64,000 bases of DNA from Marinimicrobium hydrolyticum (lineage in GTDB: Bacteria > Pseudomonadota > Gammaproteobacteria > Pseudomonadales > Cellvibrionaceae). Where the stretch lies: NCBI RefSeq assembly GCF_030848505.1, contig NZ_JAVDDU010000003.1, positions 62,001-126,000 of the forward strand. The letters are read 5' to 3'. Shown one piece after another: positions 52,209 to 61,779 of this stretch (position 1 is the stretch's first letter; each line of letters starts with the position of its first letter). A program made the position numbers and the translations under genes. Below the pieces are notes generated by a model, which was given only the letters and a program-made list of their open reading frames with translations, was not told the DNA's origin and ran no database searches.

Positions 52209-53387
52209 TCAAGCAAGAGGCGCTACTTCGTAACCCTGCTCGGTGGGGATTAATTGCCGGTCGCAACCGAGATCTTCAGGGTTGCTCCCAGGCGCTGCAC
52301 AGATGACCCGCTCGCCCTGTAAGCGCAGCTTCTGGATCACTTGCCACTGGGCTGGATCGTTAACCTCGGGGGCGTAAATTCCCCCCGCGGGCAACGTGGC
52401 CAGAATTCCCAGTTTGCTCAATGCGGTAATGTCGACAGCGAAACCGGTCGCGGGGCGGGAGCGGCCGAAAACCTCACCGATATGATCGTAACGTCCACCG
52501 CTGGCCACGGGGTTGCCATAGCCAGGAGCGAAGGCGGCGAACACCAGTCCGGTCAGATAGTGATAGCCCCGAAGCTCACCAAGATCAAAATACAGCTCGG
52601 CGCCGGGGTAGCGCTGCGTCACGGTGTCGGCTACGGCGTCCAATTGGTTGATCGCCTCGAGCACTTCCATCGGGCAGCTGGCGAAACGCTCGCGTGCCTC
52701 TGCAAGTACTTCACGTCCGCCGGCCAACCGGGGCAGATCCAGAAACACTTGTGCCATGGCGCTATCGGCAATGTTCTCCGCGACCCATTCGCGAATTTCA
52801 GTCATGGCCTTGCGCTGCAGCAATTCAAAGAAAACTTCTTCCTGATGCTCACTCAAGCCCGCGTGAGCCGCCAGGGCGCGGTAGATACCCACATGCCCCA
52901 GATCAATGTGCAATTGCGGCAACCCGGCCACCTGCAGGGATTCCAGTAGCAAGGACACCACTTCAATGTCCGCACTCACACTGGCCTCACCATAAAATTC
53001 CACACCGGCTTGTATCGGGGTGCGCGTAGCGAGTGGGTTTTTGGGGCGGGCGTGGACCACATGACCAGCGTAGCAAAGGCGGTTAGCACCGCGGCGGGTA
53101 AAGCTGTGAGCATCCATGCGCGCGGTTTGAGGGGTGATATCCGCGCGGATTCCCAGCGTGCGGCCACTGATTTGATCGGTCACTTTAAAAGTGAGCAGAT
53201 CGACGTCACGGCCCAAGCCAATCAACAGGGAATCGGTGTATTCAAGTAAAGGAGGAATGACCAGGTCATATCCCCAGGTAGCGTAGAGGTCCAGCAGTCG
53301 CCGGCGCAGTTGTTCTATAGGCTTAGCCTCGGCGGGCAGAATTTCTTCCACCCCATCGGGCAAGAGCCAGCGGTCAGCGTAGGTCAT
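52209..53387 (-). CDS. hisZ: ATP phosphoribosyltransferase regulatory subunit HisZ
   Basis: HisRS-like paralogue that activates the short-form HisG in histidine synthesis. The 392-residue protein has the class II synthetase motifs YGYDLVIPPLLEYTDSLLIG-type at the N-terminus (WGYDLVIPPLLEYTDS), LRADITPQ-type (IRADITPQTARMDA) and YYLTGLVFAAFAPG-type (YHYLTGLVF), and a degenerate C-terminal region instead of an anticodon-binding domain. Located between DUF2065 and purA, as in Pseudomonas. It implies a short HisG elsewhere in the genome. Confidence 0.95.
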   Translation of the reverse strand: MTYADRWLLPDGVEEILPAEAKPIEQLRRRLLDLYATWGYDLVIPPLLEYTDSLLIGLGRDVDLLTFKVTDQISGRTLGIRADITPQTARMDAHSFTRRGANRLCYAGHVVHARPKNPLATRTPIQAGVEFYGEASVSADIEVVSLLLESLQVAGLPQLHIDLGHVGIYRALAAHAGLSEHQEEVFFELLQRKAMTEIREWVAENIADSAMAQVFLDLPRLAGGREVLAEARERFASCPMEVLEAINQLDAVADTVTQRYPGAELYFDLGELRGYHYLTGLVFAAFAPGYGNPVASGGRYDHIGEVFGRSRPATGFAVDITALSKLGILATLPAGGIYAPEVNDPAQWQVIQKLRLQGERVICAAPGSNPEDLGCDRQLIPTEQGYEVAPLA

Positions 53388-53406
53388 ATCGAACTCTGAC
53401 AGTTGT

Positions 53407-53592
53407 TCAGTTCAACAGGTAAAGGCATCCGACCCCAACCAGCATGCTGGCCAACCCGACAAGTCGTAATTGTCGATTGCTGACCTCGGCCAGGCTTACT
53501 ACAAGTTGACGCCAACGGGCCGGGTACAGGAACGGGATAATGCCCTCAAGCACCAGCATCAGGCACAGGGCTCGACCGAGATCTTCCCACAT
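53407..53592 (-). CDS. yjeT: DUF2065 (YjeT-like) small membrane protein
   Basis: A 61-residue protein, MWEDLGRALCLMLVLEGIIP, with two hydrophobic helices (about 6-24 and 40-60) and the family motif FLYPARWRQLV. Function unknown, but it is nearly always found between hflC and purA or hisZ. The longer open frame to 53757 crosses the terminator at 53690-53715 and is rejected. Confidence 0.9.
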   Translation of the reverse strand: MWEDLGRALCLMLVLEGIIPFLYPARWRQLVVSLAEVSNRQLRLVGLASMLVGVGCLYLLN

Positions 53593-53689
53593 ACGATGCG
53601 CCTTCGGAGTGAGGTTGCCATCCGGAGTACCACGTTGGCCAAACGCCGTATTGGTCAGGTTGTACCTGAATTTCTTTGGCGTTTGACAC

Positions 53690-53715
53690 AAAAAACCGAG
53701 CCCTGAGGCTCGGTT
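53690..53715 (-). terminator. Rho-independent terminator after hflC
   Basis: AACCGAGCC and GGCTCGGTT form a 9-bp stem with a four-base loop, running into T6 on the minus strand. It ends the hfq-hflX-hflK-hflC transcript before the DUF2065 gene. A second GC-rich hairpin, TGCGGGGC/GCCCCGCA, lies just upstream (about 53735-53756). Confidence 0.88.
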
Positions 53716-53762
53716 GCGGCATTCTAGCACTTTTTGCGGGGCAATGGTGCCCCGCAAACAGG

Positions 53763-54644
53763 CTAATTGTTACCTCGACCTTGCGAGTTGTTCAAGAAGC
53801 GGAAGAACTCGCTGCTTGGGTCCACCACCATCAGATCTTCCTTAGTACTGAAGGCGCTCCGGTAGGCGTTGAGACTGCGAGTAAATGCGTAGAACTCGGG
53901 GTCTTGCCCGAACGCATCAGCAAAAATCGCCGCCGCCCGAGCATCCCCGTCACCACGCAGAAGCTCGGCGTCACGGTAGGCATTGGCCAGCAAAACTGCA
54001 CGCTGACGGTCCGCATCCGCGCGAATCACTTCGCCCTGCTCGCGACCGGTTGCCCGGTATTCCTGAGCTTCTTTGTTCCGATCAGCCGACATCCGGTCAA
54101 AGACCGACTGGCTTACGTCGACGGGCAGGTCAATACGGCGAACGCGTACGTCCAGAATCTCGACGCCCAACTGGTCCAGAGCCACGACATTCAAACTTTC
54201 CGTCAGCTGCTCCATCAGCTCGTCCCGCTGCCCGGATACCACTTCGTGCAGGGTACGCAAGCCCACTTGGTTACGTAATCCATCTTGAATCCGCTCGGAA
54301 AGACGGGAGTCGGCTGTAGCCTCCAAACCACCGGTAGCCCGATAGTAAGTAGCCACATCGACGATACGCCACTTCGCGTAAGAGTCGACAATCAGACGCT
54401 TGCTTTCCACCGTAAAATAGCTTTCTGGGGGCGCATCGACGGTGATCACACGGCCATCGAACAGTTGGGCCCGGTCCGCGAAAGGAATTTTGACATGCAA
54501 CCCCGGTTGAAGGTCAGCCTGAACCATGCGCCCGAAGCGAAGTACGACCCCACGCTCATATTCCGAGACAACATACACGGTGTTGGCGGCGATAAAGACC
54601 GCCAAAGCCACAGCAATGATGGCTCCTATACCTTTGTTAGACAT
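53763..54644 (-). CDS. hflC: FtsH protease modulator HflC (canonical copy)
   Basis: A 293-residue protein with one N-terminal helix, a Band 7/SPFH domain (YERGVVLRFGRMVQADLQPGLH, VDSYAKWRIVDVATYY) and the signature QDPEFYAFTRSLNAYRSAF. With HflK it forms the periplasmic cage around FtsH. Its ATG overlaps the hflK stop (TAATG). It lies in the standard order hfq-hflX-hflK-hflC. Confidence 0.95.
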   Translation of the reverse strand: MSNKGIGAIIAVALAVFIAANTVYVVSEYERGVVLRFGRMVQADLQPGLHVKIPFADRAQLFDGRVITVDAPPESYFTVESKRLIVDSYAKWRIVDVATYYRATGGLEATADSRLSERIQDGLRNQVGLRTLHEVVSGQRDELMEQLTESLNVVALDQLGVEILDVRVRRIDLPVDVSQSVFDRMSADRNKEAQEYRATGREQGEVIRADADRQRAVLLANAYRDAELLRGDGDARAAAIFADAFGQDPEFYAFTRSLNAYRSAFSTKEDLMVVDPSSEFFRFLNNSQGRGNN

Positions 54645-55810
54645 TAGCGCACCTCCCGACGAACAGGACGAGTTGTGTTACGACTACCCAGCTCCCGGCT
54701 GACCTGCTCGGTCACTTGCCGGATTGCATCGGCAGACGCGTCGGTACGGGGAGCGCTGGTCTTTTGTCCAGCCGCGCTGCCCATCCGATCCAGGGGCAGG
54801 AACAGCACGTTGTTGCCATCGGCCACATCCAACATCACCTTGCTGGAAGCTTCCATGACACCCTGCAGAGTCTCGATATACAGACGCTCGCGAGTCACTT
54901 CCGGTGCGCGCTGGTATTCCGCCAACAGCAGTTCGAAACGACGCGATTCACCTTCGGCCCGGGCGACGACTTCCGCACGATAGGCTTCAGCTTCTTCGAT
55001 CATCCGCTGTGCCCGCCCGCGGGCTTCGGGGATTACCGAATTGGCATAGGCTTGAGCTTCGTTTTTGATACGTTCTTCCTCCTCACGCGCCTTGATCACG
55101 TCATCGAAAGCTTCGCGCACTTCTTGAGGCGGACGACCTTCCTGAAGGTTGACCTGGCGAACAGCGATACCCGTACCGTAATTATCCAAATAAAGTTGTA
55201 GCCGCTTATGCACTTCCCTACCGATGGCTTCACGACCCCCAGATAGCGCCTGATTGAGTTCGGTGGAACCAATCACGTGGCGCAAGGCACTATCAGCGGC
55301 GTGACGCAAACTCACTTCCGGGTCGCGCACACTGAGCACATAGGAGCGCACGTCCGCCACATTGTACTGCACGGTGATAGGCAGCTCGACGATGCTCTCG
55401 TCCTGGGTCAGCATCAACGCCCTGGAGGCGTATTGCCGCTCCTGGGTGACGTTTTCCACGAACACTTCGTTAATCAATCGGGCGTTCCAGCGTAAACCTT
55501 CGTCTTTGATCTCATGGAAGGCACCCAGTCGGAGCACTACCGCCCGCTCCTGGGCGTTTACCACATAAAAACCAGAGAGCAGGTAGACGATGGCCAGCAC
55601 CAACACACCCACGGCAATGAGGGGAATCAGGCTGGCAGAGCCGCCTGAGTTGCCGCCGCCGGCATCTCCACCACCGGAGCCACCGCCAAACATGCCATTG
55701 AGCCTGTCGCGCAGTTTTTTCCAAGCTTCATCTAAATCGGGTGGGCCGCCGCTACCGCCGCCTCCGCCCCAGGGGTCTTTACCCCCTCCTCCCGGTTGAT
55801 TCCAGGCCAT
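54644..55810 (-). CDS. hflK: FtsH protease modulator HflK (canonical copy)
   Basis: A 388-residue protein. The Gly/Pro-rich cytoplasmic N-terminus (MAWNQPGGGGKDPWGGGGGS) is typical of HflK. It has one transmembrane helix (about 63-82), a Band 7 domain (NAQERAVVLRLGAFHEIKDEG), helical regions with PPQEVREAFDDVIKAREEEER and IPEARGRAQRMIEEAEAYRA, and RERLYIETL. The C-terminus is charged and low in complexity. Partner of hflC downstream; compare the divergent second pair at 13105-15068. Confidence 0.95.
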   Translation of the reverse strand: MAWNQPGGGGKDPWGGGGGSGGPPDLDEAWKKLRDRLNGMFGGGSGGGDAGGGNSGGSASLIPLIAVGVLVLAIVYLLSGFYVVNAQERAVVLRLGAFHEIKDEGLRWNARLINEVFVENVTQERQYASRALMLTQDESIVELPITVQYNVADVRSYVLSVRDPEVSLRHAADSALRHVIGSTELNQALSGGREAIGREVHKRLQLYLDNYGTGIAVRQVNLQEGRPPQEVREAFDDVIKAREEEERIKNEAQAYANSVIPEARGRAQRMIEEAEAYRAEVVARAEGESRRFELLLAEYQRAPEVTRERLYIETLQGVMEASSKVMLDVADGNNVLFLPLDRMGSAAGQKTSAPRTDASADAIRQVTEQVSRELGSRNTTRPVRREVR

Positions 55811-55917
55811 AGGATGTTCTCCGCTTTACGTTAAAAATATAAAATTCTGTAGTGGCGTTCCCGCAAGACGTGGGAGTCTACCAAAGTCGGGCCTTTCTAG
55901 CAGACAATTCGGTCCGG

Positions 55918-57234
55918 CTAGCAGGCTACTCGGCCAGATTCGCCGTGTGACAACCAGTGCAACTGCTCTGGTGCCAGTTTGCCCGCGCTGAGAATACGCA
56001 TTAAATCGCTGTGAGGCAGACGTACGTCCAGCTCACTCGCGCCATCATCCCGGTGGGTTTCCGCCGCCACGGCGTGTTGTTGATAGAGCATGGCCCTGAC
56101 GCGACCCAGGTCGGGGGGAAGCAACAACCGCCCGCTAACCATTTCTGTACCCAATCGCTCGGCAATGGCCTGCTCCAGCAGCTCTAAGCCTTCGCCCGTT
56201 TGCGCCGAGACCCAAACCGCCTGAGGTCGGCCGTCATCATCTCGATCGATGCGGGGCTCCATATTCAAGAGATCGATCTTGTTATAAACCCGCAACTGAG
56301 GCAACTCGGCGGCATCAATTTCGCCCAAAACCAAGTCGACCTGGTCAATGTTCCGCAGGCGCTCATCGGCAGCCGCGTCTACCACATGCAACAGCAAACT
56401 GGAGTTGCTGGCCTCCTCCAAAGTAGCCCGGAAAGCCTGCACCAATTTGTGCGGCAAATGGCTGATAAATCCGACAGTGTCGGCCACTATGGCCGCGCCC
56501 ACGTCCGGGAGTTCCACCCGGCGCATAGTGGGATCCAAGGTGGCGAACAGTTGGTCCTGCACGTACACCTCAGCTCCAGTCACCCGATTAAACAAGGTGG
56601 ACTTGCCGGCGTTGGTGTAGCCCACCAGAGATACGGTCGGAATCGCCGCACGCTGACGTGACCGGCGCCCTTGATCCCGTTGTGTGCGCACCTTTTTCAG
56701 GCGTCGCTCGATGCTGCTGATCCGCCCGCGCAACAAACGCCGGTCAGTTTCCAACTGGGTTTCACCCGGCCCGCGCAAACCGATACCGCCCTTCTGCCGC
56801 TCCAAGTGAGTCCAGCCTCGCACCAGGCGCGTGGACATGTGGCGCAGCTGGGCAAGTTCTACCTGCAGCTTACCTTCAAAGGTGCGCGCTCGCTGAGCAA
56901 AAATATCGAGAATCAAACCAGTACGATCCAGAACGCGACATTCCAGAGCTTTCTCCAGGTTTCGCTCCTGGCTGGGAGAGAGTGTGTGGTTAAAAATCAC
57001 CAACTCGGCGTCGTGCTCGGCCACCAGAGCTTTCAGCTCTTGTAGTTTGCCGGTACCGACAAAGTATTTTGCGTGAGGCGCAGCTCGCTGGCCCGCTATC
57101 AATGCGACGGGATCGCCACCAGCGGACAGCACCAACTCTTCAAATTCGCGGGGATCTTCCGGGGCTTGCCCGTGAGAAATGTCCAAGTGAACAAGCACAG
57201 CCAATTCACCCGACTCAGGACGATCAAAGAACAA
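55918..57234 (-). CDS. hflX: GTPase HflX
   Basis: Ribosome-associated GTPase that splits stalled 70S ribosomes during stress. The 438-residue protein has the HflX N-terminal domain (ALIAGQRAAPHAKYFVGTGK, IFNHTLSPSQERNLEKAL), the Gly-rich linker GPGETQLETDRRLLRGRI, and a G domain with P-loop GYTNAGKST, switch DTVGFISHLPH and NKIDLL. It follows hfq by 75 bases containing a terminator-like hairpin. Confidence 0.96.
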   Translation of the reverse strand: MFFDRPESGELAVLVHLDISHGQAPEDPREFEELVLSAGGDPVALIAGQRAAPHAKYFVGTGKLQELKALVAEHDAELVIFNHTLSPSQERNLEKALECRVLDRTGLILDIFAQRARTFEGKLQVELAQLRHMSTRLVRGWTHLERQKGGIGLRGPGETQLETDRRLLRGRISSIERRLKKVRTQRDQGRRSRQRAAIPTVSLVGYTNAGKSTLFNRVTGAEVYVQDQLFATLDPTMRRVELPDVGAAIVADTVGFISHLPHKLVQAFRATLEEASNSSLLLHVVDAAADERLRNIDQVDLVLGEIDAAELPQLRVYNKIDLLNMEPRIDRDDDGRPQAVWVSAQTGEGLELLEQAIAERLGTEMVSGRLLLPPDLGRVRAMLYQQHAVAAETHRDDGASELDVRLPHSDLMRILSAGKLAPEQLHWLSHGESGRVAC

Positions 57235-57267
57235 TGAACTACCTCAAGGGTTAAATGCGCGCTTACT

Positions 57268-57301
57268 GAAAAACGACCCGCCCTGCGGCGGTGCGTTTTT
57301 C
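57268..57301 (-). terminator. Terminator-like hairpin between hfq and hflX
   Basis: GAAAAACG and CGTTTTTC enclose CCGCC/GGCGG, giving a 13-bp interrupted stem ending in a T5 run on the minus strand. It probably gives partial termination, raising hfq expression relative to hflX-hflK-hflC. Confidence 0.8.
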
Positions 57302-57309
57302 AACAAGTC

Positions 57310-57573
57310 TTACTCGCCTTGTGACTCCTGACCCTCTGCCTCATCAGCCGGATTCAGCAGTGGAACCCGAACCGCACGGGAAGGCACAATGGTCGAAATC
57401 GCGTGTTTATACACCATTTGGCTGACAGTATTTTTCAGCAATACCACAAACTGGTCAAATGACTCAACCTGACCCTGTAACTTAATGCCATTGACCAAGT
57501 AAATGGACACGGGCACGCGCTCTTTGCGCAGCACATTCAGGTAAGGGTCTTGTAAACTATGCCCTTTTGACAT
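57310..57573 (-). CDS. hfq: RNA chaperone Hfq
   Basis: Hexameric Sm-like chaperone for small RNA-mRNA pairing. The 87-residue protein starts [20 protein letters not shown], with Sm1 ([20 protein letters not shown]), Sm2 (YKHAIST) and the proximal-face Lys/His residues intact, followed by a short acidic tail. AAGGAG precedes the ATG. The gene lies downstream of miaA and is flanked by hairpins on both sides. Confidence 0.98.
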   Translation of the reverse strand: MSKGHSLQDPYLNVLRKERVPVSIYLVNGIKLQGQVESFDQFVVLLKNTVSQMVYKHAISTIVPSRAVRVPLLNPADEAEGQESQGE

Positions 57574-57593
57574 GTTTATTCTCCTTTTTGAGT

Positions 57594-57635
57594 AAAAAAA
57601 TCCGCCTAAGTCCTTCCTATGAGGAAGGGGGGCGG
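57594..57635 (-). terminator. Terminator/attenuator between miaA and hfq
   Basis: Nested stems CCGCC/GGCGG and CCTTCCT/AGGAAGG, followed on the minus strand by T7 (57600-57594), 21 bases before the hfq ATG. It should cut read-through from miaA into hfq, implying that hfq has a promoter very close by or relies on read-through. Confidence 0.75.
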
Positions 57636-57675
57636 GCGCAAGTAATGAAAAACTGACTAGGTTCTCACGGCTCTA

Positions 57676-58668
57676 TTATATGGCCTCTGTGCCTATAAAA
57701 TTCAAGGCATCGCGCAGAATTTCTTGTAAAGGGCGCATATCTCCCGTCTCGGACTGAGTATAGAGCCACTCCAACTCCGGCCAGCCGCGAAGCCAGGTCA
57801 ACTGGCGTTTGGCAAGCTGCCGAGTGGCGGCAATGCCCCTCTGAATCATTTCTTCCTGGGAAAAAATGGACCCCAAACCCGCCTGGCCATCCAGGTATTC
57901 CCACACTTGCCGGTAACCCACCGCTCTTATGGCGGGCAATGCCGGATGCAGGTCGCCCCGTTCTCGCAGGGCTTGGACCTCTTCAAGCAAGCCCTGTTCC
58001 ACCATTTTGTGAAACCGTTCCGCTATTCGCTCGTGCAGCACCCGCCGCTCTTGAGGGGCCATGGCGAGCTGAACGAGCCGAAAACGCTCCTGAAACGCGG
58101 GGCCAGCATCTCGCTGTTGAGCCTGGTGCAGCTCCGTCATGGTCCGCCCACTGGCCCGATAGACCTCCAGGGCGCGACTCAGGCGCTGGGAGTGATTGGG
58201 GTGGATCTGCGCGGCGGACACTGGGTCCACCGCCGCCAACTGTTCGTGGATGTACGGCCACCCATGCTCGGCGGCTTCTTTTTCGATGGCGGCGCGCAAG
58301 GCGGGATCGGCTGGCGGCATGGGGGCCAGGCCCTCCAGCAGCGCTTTGAAGTAGAGCATGGTGCCGCCCACCAATAGCGGGATGCGACCTTGGGCCACGA
58401 TGTCGGCGATTTCCCGCTCGGCGTCAGCGCGAAAATCCGCCGCCGAGTAAGGCTCAGCCGGATCGCGGATGTCGATCAACCGGTGCGGGGCTTGAGCCAT
58501 TTCCTCCGGACTGGGCTTGGCGGTACCGATGTCCATGCCTCGGTAAACCAGTGTGGAGTCGACACTCACTAACTCGACGGGCAAGTGTTGGCGCAGCGCG
58601 ATAGCCAAATCGGTCTTGCCTGCGGCGGTAGGGCCCATCAGAAAGATCACTAGGGGTTTGGTTTGCAT
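57676..58668 (-). CDS. miaA: tRNA dimethylallyltransferase MiaA
   Basis: Adds a dimethylallyl group to A37 of tRNAs reading UNN codons. The 330-residue protein has P-loop GPTAAGKT (12-19), [52 protein letters not shown] and [16 protein letters not shown]. In most gammaproteobacteria miaA directly follows mutL; here 1.1 kb of repeats and a DUF5610 gene intervene. Confidence 0.97.
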   Translation of the reverse strand: MQTKPLVIFLMGPTAAGKTDLAIALRQHLPVELVSVDSTLVYRGMDIGTAKPSPEEMAQAPHRLIDIRDPAEPYSAADFRADAEREIADIVAQGRIPLLVGGTMLYFKALLEGLAPMPPADPALRAAIEKEAAEHGWPYIHEQLAAVDPVSAAQIHPNHSQRLSRALEVYRASGRTMTELHQAQQRDAGPAFQERFRLVQLAMAPQERRVLHERIAERFHKMVEQGLLEEVQALRERGDLHPALPAIRAVGYRQVWEYLDGQAGLGSIFSQEEMIQRGIAATRQLAKRQLTWLRGWPELEWLYTQSETGDMRPLQEILRDALNFIGTEAI

Positions 58669-58836
58669 TCGCCCATTATCTCATGGTTTTTGGTATTCCC
58701 TGCTGTAACGAAGTTTAGGGTTTTGCTTTGGTGATGTTGCATGGAGCTGATGGCGCTTTGGTCGAGTGCTGCGAGTGGGGCCAACTTGATAGTTTCGGGA
58801 AATAAGGGAGTTGGGTTTGGCTTCAGTGCACCGAAA

Positions 58837-58863
58837 TGGATTCCCGCTTTCGCGGGAATGACG
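58837..58863. repeat. REP-like hairpin
   Basis: TGGATTCCCGC-TTTC-GCGGGAATGACG, reverse orientation, intact arms. Confidence 0.85.
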
Positions 58864-58902
58864 AGTCCGAGGGAAAGTCAGGGTCCCCGCCGCCCTCCTT
58901 TT

Positions 58903-58929
58903 CGTCATCCCCGCGAAAGCGGGGATCCA
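58903..58929. repeat. REP-like hairpin
   Basis: CGTCATCCCCGC-GAAA-GCGGGGATCCA, arms TCCCCGC/GCGGGGA. Confidence 0.85.
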
Positions 58930-58958
58930 CCTACTAAATGCTTATTGGCAGTCCAGTA

Positions 58959-59037
58959 AGGGTTGGGGAGTTACCTCCGAGACCGTCACCGACAGGGAGG
59001 TATCTACGGCATGTCCCGGAGGTAAATCGCTAAACCC
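58959..59037 (-). repeat. Deleted type I palindromic element, copy D1
   Basis: Outer arms are recognisable (GGGTTGGGGAGTTACCTCC and GGAGGTAAATCGCTAAACCC), but the core lacks the GGATGC/GCATCC hairpin and is reduced to CCGTCACCGACAGGGAGGTA, giving 79 instead of 102 bp. Confidence 0.75.
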
Positions 59038-59095
59038 AACCTCGGAGTCAAAAAGAGCGCAGTAACCAGAAGCGGCAAAGCTTTTCTCAGCAAGC

Positions 59096-59635
59096 TTAGT
59101 CTTTGTCCTGCCGCTCCAGCCGATCCTCCAACAAGCGCAGACGCAACTGATCGATACCCTCAAGTACCAGCTCACGAGTACGCCCTATGTCTTCGCTCAC
59201 TTCGGGAGAAAGCATGCTCAGCGCCTCCAATTGCTCGCGCGCCTGGGCAAAGCCTTTTTCAAAGCCCGCCAGGCCCTGCTCCAGGCGCAACTTCAGTTCT
59301 TCCTGCGTAGCACCTTCGGCGGCGTCCTTCAGCAAACGCTGCTCGATAAAGCCGAGAATATTACTGGCAACCTTTTCCGCGGTAAGCGGCTCAAAAGCCT
59401 TAAAGCCCTCAACGGCTGACTTTTGCCGGGCCGCCAGCTTTTCGTAGCCTATGGCGAGGGTTTGTTCCACAAGTTTCAGGGCGTTTTGGCGATTTGCCTG
59501 GAGATCTTGGGCCTGTGCCGCCTGGCTGTAGCTGCCGGGAGCCTTAACCCCATGCTTCAGACTGCTCTTGTCCTGGGGCTGGCCTTGTGATGACTGAGTG
59601 AAGCGGCTGTTTGGTCCCATGCTGGAAATTTGCAT
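59096..59635 (-). CDS. DUF5610 domain protein
   Basis: A 179-residue, almost entirely helical, soluble protein. The N-terminus is Ser/Gln-rich and disordered (MQISSMGPNSRFTQSSQGQP). Residues about 50-170 fit DUF5610: NALKLVEQTLAIGYEKLAAR, FEPLTAEKVASNILGFIEQRL, GLAGFEKGFAQAREQLEALS and VSEDIGRTRELVLEGIDQLR. No signal peptide or membrane helix. Function unknown. It is inserted between mutL and miaA, next to a repeat cluster, which suggests a rearrangement point. Confidence 0.75.
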   Translation of the reverse strand: MQISSMGPNSRFTQSSQGQPQDKSSLKHGVKAPGSYSQAAQAQDLQANRQNALKLVEQTLAIGYEKLAARQKSAVEGFKAFEPLTAEKVASNILGFIEQRLLKDAAEGATQEELKLRLEQGLAGFEKGFAQAREQLEALSMLSPEVSEDIGRTRELVLEGIDQLRLRLLEDRLERQDKD

Positions 59636-59798
59636 ATCAACTCCTGGCCTGGTGAGTGAAATACGCCTAATACGCCGGCTTCGGACATGACGCGTTTACG
59701 GCTATCGGCGGGATCACCGAAAACTTTAGAGCGCATTCCAGCATTTTTCAGATCTTTCAGCAGCGGGCAGGCACAGCGAAAGCTAAAAGTCGAAAACG

Positions 59799-61658
59799 CT
59801 ACTGCCCCCGCATAAACAACTTATCCAACTCATCCAGGGATTGCAGGGCCCAGGTGGGGCGGCCGTGGTTGCATTGGCCGCTGCGTTCGGTGGCTTCCAT
59901 ATCGCGCAGAAGTGCATTCATTTCTGGGATCGTCAGGCGGCGATTGGCGCGCACAGAGCCGTGGCAGGCCATGGAGGATAACAACTCATTGATGCGTTCT
60001 TGGATGCGCTCGCTGGTGCCGTGCTCGATCAGATCCGACAACACATCACGCACCAACTGAGCTACGGGAGCGCGGTTTAGCAGAGCGGGCACTTGGCGCA
60101 CCACCAAGGACTCGGGGCCAGCGCGCTGGATCTCGAAGCCCAAATTGGCAAAGGTCTCTGGGTACTGCTCGGCGTAGTCCGCTTCCTTCTGACTAACAGC
60201 CACGCTCTCTGGCACCAACAAGGGTTGGGATTGGATGCTGCCCTGCGCATAGGCGGCTTTCATACGCTCGTAGGTAATGCGCTCATGGGCCGCGTGCATA
60301 TCGACGATGATGAGCCCCTGGGCGTTTTCCGCCAGGATGTAAATATTTTTCAGTTGCGCAATGGCAAAGCCCAAAGGCGGAATATCGTCCTCGGGGGCGG
60401 TCGCCAGTGAAACGCTCTCCGAAGAACCGGGCTGATGGAGAGTCCCATAGTGCCGCATTTGCTCCGCCACTTGTGAGGCGCCGGGGGACGTGTAGGGGCG
60501 GGGCTGATAGCCGCCTATCGGAGCAGGGGCATGAGCCTGGGCCAGTGACATGGACGACTGGCTGAATTCTCCGATGGCGGCGCCCTCCAGCGGTGGGGAG
60601 GTCGGATTCAGGAGTGACTCTTCCGCCGCGCCGGTGTCTCCGAGCCGGTCACCCGGTTTAACCTGGGCCAGCACATGATGCAGGCTGCTGAAAATAAAAC
60701 CGTGCACTCGCCGGTTATCCCGAAAGCGCACCTCGTGTTTGGTGGGGTGGACGTTTACGTCCACCGAAGCGGGATCGACTTCTAAGTAGAGCACAAAGGC
60801 CGGGTGCCGACCGTGGTAGAGCACGTCCTGGTACGCCTGACGCACGGCATGCCCCACCAGCCGGTCTCGAATCGCGCGGCCGTTAACGTAAAAATGCTGG
60901 AGATCCGCCTGGCTGCGGGAGAAACTCGGCAGCGCTACCCACCCCCACAAACGCAAGCCGTCGCGCTCTATATCCACGTGCAGGGCGTGCTCCATAAAGG
61001 CTGGGCCGCACACTTGGGCCACGCGCCGCTCCTGCTCCAGGCGGCCAGTGCCGGCGGGCCAGTTGTAAACGGCGCGTTGGTTGTGGCGCAGGCTAAAGGC
61101 AACATCAAAACGGGACAGAGCCTGCCGTTTGACCACCTCTTCCAAATGGTTGTATTCGGTTTTTTCGGTGCGCAAAAATTTTCGCCGCGCGGGCGTATTG
61201 AAAAACAAATCCCGCACTTCCACCGTGGTGCCGCGAGGATGCGGCGCGGGGGACAGTTGCGTGTCCATGTCCCGCCCCTCGGCCACCACCTGCCAGCCCG
61301 CCCGCTGATCTTCAATGTTACTGGTCAGCGTCAGGCGCGCGACGGAGCTGATACTGGCCAAGGCTTCACCGCGAAAACCCAAAGTCGCCACCGCTTCCAA
61401 ATCATCCAACTCGCGAATCTTGCTGGTGGCGTGCCGACTGAGCGCCAAGGGTAGATCCTGCTCAGCGATACCCGAGCCATTGTCGCGGACACGCATAAGC
61501 TTGATGCCGCCCGCTTCCACGTCTATGTCGAGACGGGTTGCACCCGCATCCAGGCTATTTTCGAGTAGCTCTTTGATAACGGAGGAAGGCCTTTCCACCA
61601 CCTCGCCTGCAGCGATTTGGTTGGCTAGCCGGGGGTTGAGCAAGTGAATTTTATTCAT
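59799..61658 (-). CDS. mutL: DNA mismatch repair protein MutL
   Basis: Couples MutS mismatch recognition to strand incision. The 619-residue protein has the GHKL ATPase N-terminus ([40 protein letters not shown]), a variable linker (about 330-430) and a C-terminal dimerisation domain. The C-terminus has [26 protein letters not shown] and CNHGRPTW, resembling the DQHA...E and CPHGRP motifs of endonuclease-type MutL, so it may nick DNA itself. It follows the amidase gene on the same strand. Confidence 0.97.
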   Translation of the reverse strand: MNKIHLLNPRLANQIAAGEVVERPSSVIKELLENSLDAGATRLDIDVEAGGIKLMRVRDNGSGIAEQDLPLALSRHATSKIRELDDLEAVATLGFRGEALASISSVARLTLTSNIEDQRAGWQVVAEGRDMDTQLSPAPHPRGTTVEVRDLFFNTPARRKFLRTEKTEYNHLEEVVKRQALSRFDVAFSLRHNQRAVYNWPAGTGRLEQERRVAQVCGPAFMEHALHVDIERDGLRLWGWVALPSFSRSQADLQHFYVNGRAIRDRLVGHAVRQAYQDVLYHGRHPAFVLYLEVDPASVDVNVHPTKHEVRFRDNRRVHGFIFSSLHHVLAQVKPGDRLGDTGAAEESLLNPTSPPLEGAAIGEFSQSSMSLAQAHAPAPIGGYQPRPYTSPGASQVAEQMRHYGTLHQPGSSESVSLATAPEDDIPPLGFAIAQLKNIYILAENAQGLIIVDMHAAHERITYERMKAAYAQGSIQSQPLLVPESVAVSQKEADYAEQYPETFANLGFEIQRAGPESLVVRQVPALLNRAPVAQLVRDVLSDLIEHGTSERIQERINELLSSMACHGSVRANRRLTIPEMNALLRDMEATERSGQCNHGRPTWALQSLDELDKLFMRGQ

Positions 61659-61779
61659 GGATAGTCTGTTCGCCCTGATCGAAGGCGGCCCATTATTCTG
61701 AGTGGATGCGCGCGGCCCAGGCCGCCCAAACAGGCGTCAGTGTACACGCACTGGGGTGCCGGTGGGTATGGGAGACAGG

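Larger units (their letters stand above)
58669..59095. repeat. Intergenic repeat cluster D (427 bp, no gene)
   Basis: Between miaA and the DUF5610 gene. It has two REP-like hairpins (58837-58863, 58903-58929), the linker GTTTCGGGAAATAAGGGAGT at 58792, a trace of a type II element (flank GGTCGAGTGCTGCGAGTGGGGC at 58760, palindrome missing) and an internally deleted type I element (58959-59037). Confidence 0.85.

Noticed and set aside
53735-53756. Second hairpin after hflC as an independent regulatory RNA
   Set aside because: It is a simple GC stem next to the true terminator and most likely only supports termination.
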